NCBI RefSeq assembly: GCF_001895045.1
Contig: NZ_BDAM01000001.1
Coordinates: forward strand, 558,001-622,000
Direction of reading: 5' to 3'
DNA length: 64,000 bases
Source: Rhodococcus coprophilus NBRC 100603
Lineage (GTDB): Bacteria > Actinomycetota > Actinomycetes > Mycobacteriales > Mycobacteriaceae
The notes under the pieces were generated by a model. That model saw only the letters and a program-made list of their open reading frames with translations. It was not told the origin of the DNA and made no database searches. This document shows positions 8,446 to 17,484 of this stretch, piece after piece; the first letter of the stretch is position 1; each line of letters begins with the position of its first letter. A program made the position numbers and the translations under genes.

Positions 8446-9807
8446 GTGGCAGCCACCGACATCCACACCGCTGATTCAGAGAACGAATCCGCACCAGTTG
8501 CAGGCGCCTCCGGCGCCGCCCCAGACGCTGAGGACACCGCGCCGAGCACCAAGCCCCCAGCGAAGAAGGCCGCAGCGAAAAAGGCTCCCGCCAAGAAAGC
8601 CGCAGCGAAGAAGGCTCCCGCCAAGAAAGCCGCAGCAAAGAAGACTCCCGCCAAGAAGGCGGCTGCCAAGAAGTCCACCGCGGTCGCCGGCGAGGAAGAA
8701 TTCGACGCCGCGAACGTGGCCGATCTCGCCGACCTCGAGATCTCCGAGGGCGAACTCGCCACCACCGAGGATGTCGTGGTGGAGGAAGAGGAGCCCAGCG
8801 AGAAGGACAAGGCGTCGGGTGACTTCGTCTGGGACGAAGAAGAGTCCGAGGCGCTGCGTCAGGCCCGCAAAGATGCCGAACTCACGGCGTCCGCCGACTC
8901 GGTTCGTGCGTATCTGAAGCAGATCGGCAAGGTTGCGCTGCTCAACGCCGAGGAAGAAGTCGAGCTCGCCAAGCGCATCGAGGCCGGTCTGTACGCGGTC
9001 TACCGTCTGCAGCAGCTCGCCGAGAAGGGCGAGAAGCTACCCGTGGCGCAACGCCGCGACATGAACTGGATCTGCCGCGACGGCAACCGCGCCAAGAACC
9101 ACCTGCTCGAGGCGAACCTCCGACTCGTCGTCTCGCTCGCCAAGCGCTACACCGGCCGCGGAATGGCCTTCCTGGACCTGATCCAGGAAGGCAACCTCGG
9201 TCTCATCCGCGCGGTCGAGAAGTTCGACTACACCAAGGGTTACAAGTTCTCCACGTACGCCACGTGGTGGATCCGGCAGGCGATCACGCGCGCCATGGCC
9301 GACCAGGCCCGCACGATCCGTATTCCGGTCCACATGGTCGAGGTCATCAACAAGCTCGGCCGCATCCAGCGCGAACTGCTCCAGGATCTCGGGCGTGAGC
9401 CCACTCCGGAGGAGTTGGCGAAGGAAATGGACATCACGCCCGAGAAGGTGCTGGAGATCCAGCAGTACGCGCGTGAACCCATTTCTCTCGACCAGACGAT
9501 CGGTGACGAGGGCGACAGCCAGCTCGGCGACTTCATCGAGGATTCCGAAGCGGTCGTCGCTGTCGACGCCGTGTCGTTCACGCTGCTGCAGGACCAGCTC
9601 CAGTCGGTCCTCGAGACCCTCTCCGAGCGCGAGGCCGGCGTGGTCCGGTTGCGCTTCGGCCTCACCGACGGCCAGCCGCGCACGCTCGACGAGATCGGTC
9701 AGGTCTACGGGGTGACCCGCGAGCGTATCCGCCAGATCGAGTCGAAGACGATGTCGAAGCTGCGGCACCCGTCCCGCTCGCAGGTACTGCGCGACTACCT
9801 CGACTGA
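8446..9807 (+). CDS. sigA: Primary RNA polymerase sigma factor SigA
   Basis: 453 residues from GTG 8446, group 1 sigma-70. The N-terminal 230 residues have a Lys/Ala/Pro-rich segment (residues about 36-76) and an acidic segment (about 95-140) in place of a classic region 1.1. Region 1.2 starts [12 protein letters not shown]; region 2.4 carries [18 protein letters not shown]; region 4.2 has [13 protein letters not shown]. It directs transcription of most genes. The Lys/Ala tail is built from 30-bp DNA repeats (separate entry). A strong hairpin follows the stop. Confidence 0.97.
   Translation: MAATDIHTADSENESAPVAGASGAAPDAEDTAPSTKPPAKKAAAKKAPAKKAAAKKAPAKKAAAKKTPAKKAAAKKSTAVAGEEEFDAANVADLADLEISEGELATTEDVVVEEEEPSEKDKASGDFVWDEEESEALRQARKDAELTASADSVRAYLKQIGKVALLNAEEEVELAKRIEAGLYAVYRLQQLAEKGEKLPVAQRRDMNWICRDGNRAKNHLLEANLRLVVSLAKRYTGRGMAFLDLIQEGNLGLIRAVEKFDYTKGYKFSTYATWWIRQAITRAMADQARTIRIPVHMVEVINKLGRIQRELLQDLGREPTPEELAKEMDITPEKVLEIQQYAREPISLDQTIGDEGDSQLGDFIEDSEAVVAVDAVSFTLLQDQLQSVLETLSEREAGVVRLRFGLTDGQPRTLDEIGQVYGVTRERIRQIESKTMSKLRHPSRSQVLRDYLD
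8581..8670 (+). repeat. Three 30-bp tandem repeats within sigA
   Basis: Copies at 8581-8610, 8611-8640 and 8641-8670, the first two nearly identical, each encoding [10 protein letters not shown] or a close variant. A partial copy precedes at about 8560. The number of copies could vary between strains and so vary the length of the basic SigA N-terminus. Confidence 0.85.
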
Positions 9808-9818
9808 CATTTTCTCGT

Positions 9819-9855
9819 GAAGCGAGGGCCACCCCACTCGGGTGGCCCTCGCTTC
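9819..9855. terminator. Terminator after sigA
   Basis: Perfect 15-bp stem (9819-9833 with 9841-9855) and seven-base loop, followed by TCGTTTC. It lies between sigA and the convergent DUF952 gene and can serve both. Confidence 0.85.
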
Positions 9856-9919
9856 TCGTTTCGGCACCCGGGTGCGTGCCCGCGCCCTCGCCGGTGCACC
9901 GGTCCTACGCGGCCGGCAC

Positions 9920-10264
9920 TCACAGAGGCGCGAAGCGTCCGTCGGTACCCGGCCGGTATTCGGTGACCGCGACGACCGCCGCGACCGGCAGCGGACCGTA
10001 CAGGTGCGGAAACCGCATCGACTCGGGGTCTTCCGGCACACCCGGTTCGAAACGAACCGGATCGGTGAGCATCGACGGATCGACGTGCAGCAGCATCAGG
10101 TCGGTCCGTCCGGCGAACAAACGGTCGGCCGGCAGATGCACCTGCGCGGGCGTCGACAGATGCACGAATCCCGTCTCGTCCAGCGACACCGGCGTCACAG
10201 CGCCCGCGTCCTGAGCCCGACTCCAGTCGTCGCGTGAACAGATGTGCAAGAGGATGTCGGTCAT
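9920..10264 (-). CDS. DUF952 family protein
   Basis: 114-residue soluble protein matching DUF952: the start ILLHICSRDDW, then TGFVHLSTPAQV, DLMLLHVDPSML, and the C-terminal FPHLYGPLPVAAVVAV segment. DUF952 proteins resemble ADP-ribosyltransferase-like small folds but no reaction has been established that I know of. It is convergent with sigA and shares its terminator. Confidence 0.9.
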   Translation of the reverse strand: MTDILLHICSRDDWSRAQDAGAVTPVSLDETGFVHLSTPAQVHLPADRLFAGRTDLMLLHVDPSMLTDPVRFEPGVPEDPESMRFPHLYGPLPVAAVVAVTEYRPGTDGRFAPL

Positions 10265-10439
10265 CGGATCATTCTCGCCGTGGCTCCGCGGGCGCGCACT
10301 GCAGCCTCTCCGCTGCCCGATCCCGTGTGGACTCGCTCACGGGCGCTGCGCTGTCAGCGAACACAACCTGGGACAAAGCGCCACGTCGGAGCCTTTTCGC
10401 AGGTCCATGCGTGAACCGCACCACCATTGGGCACCCGGG

Positions 10440-10466
10440 GGAACAACCCATCGACCCGAAACGTCT
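10440..10466 (+). promoter_or_regulatory. Probable ECF-sigma promoter upstream of the DUF7455 gene
   Basis: GGAAC (10440-10444) and CGTCT (10462-10466) are separated by 17 bases, matching the AAC/CGTC pattern of extracytoplasmic-function sigma factors. It lies 87 bases before the small protein's ATG. The region 10265-10552 contains no gene. Confidence 0.5.
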
Positions 10467-10552
10467 GTCAGAGTAGATCCACCGCGCTACCCCCGGCGCG
10501 GCGGACCAGACCCCAGGCACCCGATTTCAGCGGTAGCCAGTTTGGAGGAGTC

Positions 10553-10753
10553 ATGCCCGGTACGTTGACCAGCCCGAAGTTGACCGCTGCAGATCGCTGC
10601 GATCGGTGCAATGCTGCCGCTCGTGTCCGCGCCGTGCTTCCTGCCGGTGGCGAGTTGCTTTTCTGCGGCCACCATGCCAACGAGCACGCCGATCGTCTCC
10701 GTGAACTCGGTGCGACGATCGCCACCGAAGAAGAATCCGACGCGACCGTGTGA
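10553..10753 (+). CDS. Small zinc-ribbon-like protein (DUF7455)
   Basis: 66 residues. Two potential metal-binding pairs, CDRC and CGHH, are separated by about 20 residues including VLPAGGELLFCGHH, the diagnostic stretch of DUF7455, a family restricted to actinobacteria as far as I recall. Function unknown. The ribosome site GGAGG lies four bases from ATG 10553; a longer in-frame extension upstream has no such site. An ECF-type promoter candidate upstream suggests envelope or oxidative stress control. A palindromic terminator follows directly. Confidence 0.85.
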   Translation: MPGTLTSPKLTAADRCDRCNAAARVRAVLPAGGELLFCGHHANEHADRLRELGATIATEEESDATV

Positions 10754-10786
10754 CCCTCCGTCAGGAGCCGCACGGCACCCGACCGG

Positions 10787-10820
10787 AAGCGGGCGACCAC
10801 ATCGATGTGGTCGCCCGCTT
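10787..10820. terminator. Bidirectional terminator, 34-base perfect palindrome
   Basis: AAGCGGGCGACCACAT followed by CG and its exact complement, then TTTT. Serves the DUF7455 gene and, from the opposite side, the SF2 helicase that ends at 10829. Confidence 0.88.
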
Positions 10821-10828
10821 TTCGTCTG

Positions 10829-12610
10829 TCACCAGCTCCGCAGGATCGCAATCCGGTCGCGCAACTGCTCGACGGTCGCCATCGCGGTCGGCGGACCCCC
10901 GCACTGGCGGCGTAGATCCCCGTGGATGACACCGTGCGGCTTACCGGTCCGGTGATGGACCACAGCCACGAGTGAGTTGAGCTCGCGCCGCAACTGTGCC
11001 AGGGAATCGGCGGTCGCCGCCCGCTCCGCCACTTGCGGAGGTGGCTCGTGCGCGGGCGCGGCTTTCGGCTTGTCGAGTTGCTGCTCCTGGCGTTGGCGCA
11101 GCAACGCCCGCATCTGGTCTGCGTCGAGCAGTCCGGGCAGACCGAGATAGTCGGCTTCCTCGTCGCTCCCGGAGAACGTCGCCGTACCGAACGAGGAACC
11201 GTCGTAGATCACCTGGTCGAGTTCGGCGTCCGCACCCAGCGATTGGAAGGCCTTCTCGTCCTCACCCGGCTCGTCCTTCCGGCGGTTCGCGTCGGCGAGC
11301 AGTTCGTCGTCGAACCCTTCCTTCACCCGGTGCGGCTTGCCGAGAATATGGTCGCGTTGCGCCTCGAGCTGGCTGGCGAGGTCGAGGAGGACCGGCACCG
11401 ACGGCAGGAAGACACTCGCCGTCTCGCCCTTGCGGCGCGCACGCACGAACCGGCCGATGGCCTGCGCGAAGTACAACGGCGTGGACGCGCTCGTCGCGTA
11501 CACCCCCACCGCGAGGCGGGGAACGTCGACGCCTTCGGACACCATGCGCACGGCGACCATCCAGCGCTGAGCGCTCGCACTGAACTCCGAAATCCGCTTC
11601 GACGCAGTGGGATCGTCGGACAGAACCACGGCCGGCGCTTCGCCGGTGAGCGCCTCCAGTGTCCGCGCGTACGCACGCGCAACCGTCTGATCGGTCGCGA
11701 TGACGAGTCCGCCCGCGTCGGGCATCCCACCGGCCCGCAGTTGTTCGAGCCGGGTGTTCGCGGCCCGCAGGACAGCGGGGATCCAGTCGCCGTCCGGGTC
11801 GAGTGCGGTGCGCCAGGCCCTCGCCGTCTGTTCGGCGCTCAGCGGCTCACCGAGACGGGCGGTGAACTCCTCCCCCGCGTTCGTGCGCCATCGTGCCTCT
11901 CCCGAGTAGGCGAGGAACACCACCGGCCGCACCACACCGTCCGCGAGGGCGTCGGCGTAACCGTACGAGTGGTCCGCCTTGGACTGCATCAGTCCGTCGC
12001 CGTTCGGCTCGTACGTGACGAACGGAATAGCGCTGTCGTCGCTGCGGAACGGTGTACCGGTCAGCGCGAGACGCCGCGTCGCGTCGCCGAACGCCTCCCG
12101 GATGCCTTCGCCCCAGCTCTTGGCGTCACCGCCGTGGTGGATCTCGTCGAGGATCACCAGGGTCCGGCGCGCCTCCGTGCGCACCCGGTGCTTGAACGGG
12201 TGCGACGCCACCTGCGCGTACGTCACGACGACGCCCTGGAAATCGCTCGAGGTCTGCCCGGTCGAGTTCGAGAAGTTCGAGTCGAGCGCGATACCGACGC
12301 GCGCAGCGCCCGCTGCCCACTGGTGCTTGAGGTGCTCGGTGGGCGCGACCACCGTGATCTGGTCGACGGTACGGTCGCGAAGCAGTTCGGATGCGACACG
12401 CAGTGCGAATGTGGTCTTACCAGCGCCCGGGGTGGCAACCGCGAGGAAATCGCGGGGCTTGGTCGCCAGGTACTTCGTCAGGGCGCGACGCTGCCAGGCG
12501 CGAAGCTGTCCCCCCGGAGCGGAGGTCGTAGCTTGTCCGACGGTTTCGATGCTCACCGGTTTCTCGTGCTCCTTGTCCGCATAGCTCTGATCGACCTCCG
12601 CCGGTGCCAC
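10829..12610 (-). CDS. DEAD/DEAH-box superfamily 2 helicase
   Basis: 593 residues from GTG 12610. Helicase motifs in order: LRAWQRRAL (Q-like), ATPGAGKTT (Walker A, about 57-65), DEIHHGG (motif II), LTGTPFRSD (motif III), VSEGVDVPRLAVG (motif V) and QAIGRFVRARR (motif VI). The order and spacing resemble the UvrB/RecG-like and type III restriction-like SF2 helicases found singly in actinobacteria. Substrate not known; no nuclease domain or neighbouring methylase is present, so it is not part of a restriction system here. It faces away from the YihY gene, 177 bp distant. Confidence 0.88.
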   Translation of the reverse strand: MAPAEVDQSYADKEHEKPVSIETVGQATTSAPGGQLRAWQRRALTKYLATKPRDFLAVATPGAGKTTFALRVASELLRDRTVDQITVVAPTEHLKHQWAAGAARVGIALDSNFSNSTGQTSSDFQGVVVTYAQVASHPFKHRVRTEARRTLVILDEIHHGGDAKSWGEGIREAFGDATRRLALTGTPFRSDDSAIPFVTYEPNGDGLMQSKADHSYGYADALADGVVRPVVFLAYSGEARWRTNAGEEFTARLGEPLSAEQTARAWRTALDPDGDWIPAVLRAANTRLEQLRAGGMPDAGGLVIATDQTVARAYARTLEALTGEAPAVVLSDDPTASKRISEFSASAQRWMVAVRMVSEGVDVPRLAVGVYATSASTPLYFAQAIGRFVRARRKGETASVFLPSVPVLLDLASQLEAQRDHILGKPHRVKEGFDDELLADANRRKDEPGEDEKAFQSLGADAELDQVIYDGSSFGTATFSGSDEEADYLGLPGLLDADQMRALLRQRQEQQLDKPKAAPAHEPPPQVAERAATADSLAQLRRELNSLVAVVHHRTGKPHGVIHGDLRRQCGGPPTAMATVEQLRDRIAILRSW

Positions 12611-12787
12611 TACATTTTCGACTCGACCGGACGTCGACCGTCCTGAAGCCTAACGTCTCGGCGCAGCGATCCCGGCCACGAACCGCGCGCCGAAGATCAC
12701 CCCCGAACGGATCGTGGCAGACTTTCCCTGCACCTAACCCGCCCGGCAACACGCACAACGGCATGTCGTCGGGAATGCTGGAAGCAG

Positions 12788-14101
12788 ATGAACGACACAG
12801 CCCGATCCGCCTCTCCGAATCTCCGCGTCCGCGTACGGCACGCGGTACGCCGGAGTGGGCAGGTGGTCTGGCACACGCTGTCGATGGCGTGGTCCCATTC
12901 CATCTTCAGCAAGGCGGCCACCGCGGCGTTCTGGCAGACGCTGTCGTTGCCGCCGCTGCTGCTCGGGCTGCTCGGCAGCCTCGGTTACGTGGGCGGATGG
13001 TTCGGGCCGGACACCGTCGACATCATCACGTCCAAGATCGTCACCTTCACCCGCACGGCGTTCAGCGACAGCGTGGTGGACCAGATCATCCAGCCCACGG
13101 TGGAGGACGTCCTCAACCGTGGCCGCGCCGACGTGATGTCGGTCGGGTTCGTGCTCTCGTTGTGGGCGGGTTCCTCGGCGATCTCGACCTTCGTCGATTC
13201 GATCGTCGAAGCCCACCATCAGCAGAATCACCGCAACCCGATCTGGCAGCGGATCTTCGGGTTGCTGCTCTACGTGATGTTCCTCATCCTCGCGGTGTTC
13301 ACGCTGCCGCTCGTCGCCCTCGGACCGACGATAATCGGCCGGTTGCTGCCCGATTCCTGGTACACCCTCGGATCGTCCCTCGTCGACACGTTCTACTACC
13401 CCGGGGTGGGGCTTCTGCTGCTGCTCGGTCTCACCACGCTGTACAAGGTCGCGTTGCCCAAGTCGCTGCCCTGGCACCGGTTACTCGGGGGTGCGCTGGT
13501 CGCGGGTGCGTTCTTCATGGCATCGAGCGTGGGGTTGCGCTGGTACCTGACGGTCATCACGTCGACGGGATACACCTACGGCGCACTGGCGGCGCCCATC
13601 GCGTTCCTGCTCTTCACGTTCTTCCTCGGCTTCGCCATCGTGCTGGGCGCGGAGTTCAACGCCACCGTTCAGGAGTTCTGGCCGGCGCGCGCGACCCGGA
13701 TGGAGCAGTGGAAGGAGTGGCTGAGCGCGCAGGCCGACCAGCAGCCGTCGCCCGAACTCGGTGCGGTCACGAACCTGACGCGCCGGATCACCGCAGCGAG
13801 CCCTATCCGGATCTCCGACCTGCTACGACCGGGCGATCAGACGCCCGAGGCATGGCCCCTCGACAGCAACGCCCAGCCCGATCTGCACGTCACCGACGTA
13901 CCGGTCACCGACCGGAACGGGCGCACGCCTCCCGACCGGGACGGCTCGGACACCGATTCCCGGAGCGAAGCAGAATCCGGGCATGCAGAAGAGGCCGGGG
14001 GAGATACCTCTCCCCCGGCCGACGATGCCGATCTACTGCCGCTGGATCCGGGTGCCGGGACCGTGCCCGAACCTCACTCGCCCTTGCGCAGGCCTTCGTA
14101 G
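12788..14101 (+). CDS. YihY/BrkB family membrane protein (Rv2707-like)
   Basis: 437 residues. Six transmembrane segments between about residues 35 and 300, with the family features KAATAAFWQTLSLPPLLLG at the start, an AISTFVDSIV segment, and a FFLGFAIVLGAEFNA ending. The final 130 residues are hydrophilic and poorly conserved. YihY proteins were once annotated as ribonuclease BN; that is not supported, and their function is unresolved (M. tuberculosis Rv2707 is the positional counterpart). The 3' end overlaps the convergent DUF3039 gene by 28 bases. Confidence 0.9.
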   Translation: MNDTARSASPNLRVRVRHAVRRSGQVVWHTLSMAWSHSIFSKAATAAFWQTLSLPPLLLGLLGSLGYVGGWFGPDTVDIITSKIVTFTRTAFSDSVVDQIIQPTVEDVLNRGRADVMSVGFVLSLWAGSSAISTFVDSIVEAHHQQNHRNPIWQRIFGLLLYVMFLILAVFTLPLVALGPTIIGRLLPDSWYTLGSSLVDTFYYPGVGLLLLLGLTTLYKVALPKSLPWHRLLGGALVAGAFFMASSVGLRWYLTVITSTGYTYGALAAPIAFLLFTFFLGFAIVLGAEFNATVQEFWPARATRMEQWKEWLSAQADQQPSPELGAVTNLTRRITAASPIRISDLLRPGDQTPEAWPLDSNAQPDLHVTDVPVTDRNGRTPPDRDGSDTDSRSEAESGHAEEAGGDTSPPADDADLLPLDPGAGTVPEPHSPLRRPS

Positions 14102-14310
14102 ACCTTCTTGCACTCGGGGCACACCGGCGAACCCGGCTTCGGCGATCGAGTGACCGGGAAAACCTCACCGCACAGCGCCACGACGTGGGTTCCCATGACC
14201 GCGCTTTCGGCGATCTTGTCCTTCTTCACGTAGTGGAAGAACTTAGGAGTATCGTCTTCGGTCGTCTCGTCGGTGGTGGTATCCGGCCGTTCCTTGGTAT
14301 CCGTGCTCAC
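14074..14310 (-). CDS. DUF3039 small protein (Rv2708c-like)
   Basis: 78 residues from GTG 14310, which reproduces the length of the M. tuberculosis protein (about 80 residues); the upstream frame to 14661 is an antisense shadow of the DUF3099 gene. Conserved core: FHYVKKDKIAESAVMGTHVVALCGEV, with a later CPEC pair, so CG-CPEC may bind zinc. Function unknown. Overlaps the 3' end of the YihY gene and is divergent from DUF3099. Confidence 0.9.
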   Translation of the reverse strand: MSTDTKERPDTTTDETTEDDTPKFFHYVKKDKIAESAVMGTHVVALCGEVFPVTRSPKPGSPVCPECKKVYEGLRKGE

Positions 14311-14383
14311 GTATCCATGATGCCGCACGAAGACCGGAGATGCGCGTGTGCATATGAGGAGCGGGCGTGGGAAGGTGGAGGCT

Positions 14384-14743
14384 ATGGCAAGAACTTCAGG
14401 TTTCGGCGGATCTCCCGACAGCGGATCGCCCGAAAACCCGGTTCTGATCACGGAGGCGTCGACGTCTCTCGAGGACCAGCACCGAGCGCGGGTCCGCAAG
14501 TACCTCACGCTGATGTCGTTCCGTATCCCCGCGCTCATCCTGGCGGCCGTCGCGTACGGCGTCTTCCAGAATCCCTGGATTTCGATGGCGATCATCGGGC
14601 TGTCGATCCCGCTTCCGTGGGTCGCCGTCCTGGTCGCCAACGACCGGCCACCGCGCCGCAAGGACGAACCGAGCCGCTGGGACGGCCGCTACGACACGAA
14701 CCCCGCGATCGAGGCGCGCGACCACCGGGTCATCGACGGTTAG
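14384..14743 (+). CDS. DUF3099 membrane protein (Rv2709-like)
   Basis: 119 residues from ATG 14384 (an in-frame ATG at 14348 adds twelve residues; a GAAGG ribosome-like site fits the later start). Two hydrophobic segments (about 45-62 and 66-84) form a membrane hairpin preceded by RVRKYLTLMSFRIPAL, the family's best-conserved stretch. Tail is charged. Function unknown. It lies 27 bp before the methyltransferase gene and may be co-transcribed with it. Confidence 0.82.
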   Translation: MARTSGFGGSPDSGSPENPVLITEASTSLEDQHRARVRKYLTLMSFRIPALILAAVAYGVFQNPWISMAIIGLSIPLPWVAVLVANDRPPRRKDEPSRWDGRYDTNPAIEARDHRVIDG

Positions 14744-14770
14744 GGCGCGACGCCCTGCGAGAATGCACGG

Positions 14771-16249
14771 GTGGACCGCGACCTGCTTCTGTCGATCTGC
14801 CCCTCGCTGCGCACCGCGCTGCGCCGATGCCACTACGACCTCGACTCCGTGCGCGAGCTTCTCGGCCCGGAGGCGCATGCCGCGTACGGCCGTGGCGAAC
14901 CCGTGCCGGCGCGACGCGCTGCCCGCGGCGCGGGCGATCTCGGGTTGCTCGTGCGCCTGTTCCTGCTCCAGGACACCTGCCCCGAAGAGGACGTAGCGCG
15001 TGCCCTGGCACCGGTGTCGGCGGATGACGCGATCCGCGCGGGACTTCTCGAGCGCGACGGCGACGGAGTCCGCGCCGCCCTCGACCTGCGTCCGCTCGAC
15101 GCGGGAACCGGCAACCGGTGGCTGCTCTCGGACCTCGACGGCTCGCTCCGGCCGACGGTCACCCGCCCCGACCATGTCCTCGGGGTCGGGCAGGCTTCTT
15201 TGTCACTGCTGCACGCGACCCCCACCGATCCTGTCGGCTCCGTGCTCGACCTGGGCACGGGCTGCGGCGTCCAGGCGATCCGCGCGACCGACTACGCCGA
15301 CGCCGTGACGGCCACCGACATCACCCCGCGGTGTCTGACCCTCACCGCCGCAGGTGCGCTGCTCAACGACGTCGACGTCGAACTGCTCAAGGGCTCGTGG
15401 TTCGACCCGGTAGCGGGCCGCACGTTCGATCGCATCGTTGCGAACCCTCCGTTCGTGGTCAGTACCGGCGGTGTCGAGCACAGCTACCGTGACTCCGGAC
15501 TCGACCTCGACGGCGCGAGCAAACTGATGATCTCGGAGGCCGCACGGTATCTGAATCCCGGCGGAACGGCTGCGATGCTCGCGTCGTGGGTGCACGTCGA
15601 CGGTGAGGACTGGCGCGCCCGCGTCGCGTCCTGGCTCCCGGCACACGGCGTCGACGCGTGGATCGTGCAGCGGGACGTCGCCGACCCTGCCCTCTACGTG
15701 GGCACGTGGCTGCGCGACGGGGACGCCGACGAACGTGACCCCGAGGGTGCGGCGACGGCGGAGCGATGGCTCGACCATTTCGAACGCAATCACGTCGACG
15801 GAGTCGGCTTCGGGTTCGTCTACCTACGGCGGACCGACACCCCCTCCGACGTGCTCGCCGAAGATCTCCGGCACGCCTTCACCGACGCCCTCGGAGACGA
15901 GGCGATCGACTACTTCCGTCGCGTGGAGTGGCTCCGGAACCACGACGTGCTCGACGCGCGGTTCGCCCTGCGGTCCGACACCGCACTCGAGCGGGTGTAT
16001 CTCCCGGGCGAGGACGGCTGGCAGGAAACCGTCACGCGGATACATCGCGGTAGCGGCCCGGCGTGGCAACACGAGGTCGACGACCTCGCCGTGGCGTTGC
16101 TCGGCGGAATGCGTGCAGACGGATTGCCGTTGGAGGATCTGGTGTCGCTGCTCGCCGCAGCGCACGGAGAGGACGAAGAGGAGTTGGCAGCGCACGCTGT
16201 GACACTCGTGCAGGGCCTGGTCCGGCACGGCCTCATCGAACCGGCCTGA
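14771..16249 (+). CDS. Class I SAM-dependent methyltransferase with N-terminal DUF7059-like domain
   Basis: 492 residues from GTG 14771. The N-terminal 140 residues are an all-helical accessory domain; residues about 150-300 are a Rossmann methyltransferase with the SAM loop VLDLGTGCGVQAI and the NPPF motif (VANPPFVVS), which marks enzymes that methylate a planar amide or exocyclic amine, such as PrmC, RlmF/RsmC-like RNA methylases and N6-adenine DNA methylases. The C-terminal 190 residues have no recognised motif. Substrate not determinable from sequence; ribosomal RNA or a translation factor is the most likely. Confidence 0.82.
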   Translation: MDRDLLLSICPSLRTALRRCHYDLDSVRELLGPEAHAAYGRGEPVPARRAARGAGDLGLLVRLFLLQDTCPEEDVARALAPVSADDAIRAGLLERDGDGVRAALDLRPLDAGTGNRWLLSDLDGSLRPTVTRPDHVLGVGQASLSLLHATPTDPVGSVLDLGTGCGVQAIRATDYADAVTATDITPRCLTLTAAGALLNDVDVELLKGSWFDPVAGRTFDRIVANPPFVVSTGGVEHSYRDSGLDLDGASKLMISEAARYLNPGGTAAMLASWVHVDGEDWRARVASWLPAHGVDAWIVQRDVADPALYVGTWLRDGDADERDPEGAATAERWLDHFERNHVDGVGFGFVYLRRTDTPSDVLAEDLRHAFTDALGDEAIDYFRRVEWLRNHDVLDARFALRSDTALERVYLPGEDGWQETVTRIHRGSGPAWQHEVDDLAVALLGGMRADGLPLEDLVSLLAAAHGEDEEELAAHAVTLVQGLVRHGLIEPA

Positions 16250-16356
16250 TCCACGTCTGCCGTTCCGTCGGAGCGGCACAGGGACGATCTCTCAGCAACT
16301 TCTCAGGACAGGCGGCGGGTTTCCGCAGGTCAGTGCGGTGGCGCTCACACTCCTCA

Positions 16357-16385
16357 GGGAACTATCGCAGGGCTTCCGGGCGTTG
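16357..16385 (+). promoter_or_regulatory. ECF-sigma promoter of sigB
   Basis: GGGAAC at 16357-16362 and CGTTG at 16381-16385, 18 bases apart, match the GGAAC/GTT promoter recognised by SigE- and SigH-type factors. It ends 36 bases before the sigB start. In mycobacteria sigB is known to be driven by SigE, SigH and SigL; the element here fits that. Confidence 0.78.
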
Positions 16386-16420
16386 AACCCTGTAAGACAC
16401 CACCGATGAGGAGGCACGTC

Positions 16421-17383
<963 letters not shown>

Positions 17384-17403
17384 CCGGGCGCGTCAGCGGT
17401 AAA

Positions 17404-17437
17404 GATCCCCGAGGACCGGGCTGGGTCCTCGGGGATC
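17404..17437. terminator. Terminator after sigB
   Basis: Perfect 14-bp stem (17404-17417 with 17424-17437), loop GGGCTG, then GTCCTTTT. Serves sigB and possibly the convergent acyltransferase gene. Confidence 0.9.
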
Positions 17438-17484
17438 GTCCTTTTCCGGGGCGGTGCACGCTCGGTGCGCCGCAGACTGCCGCT

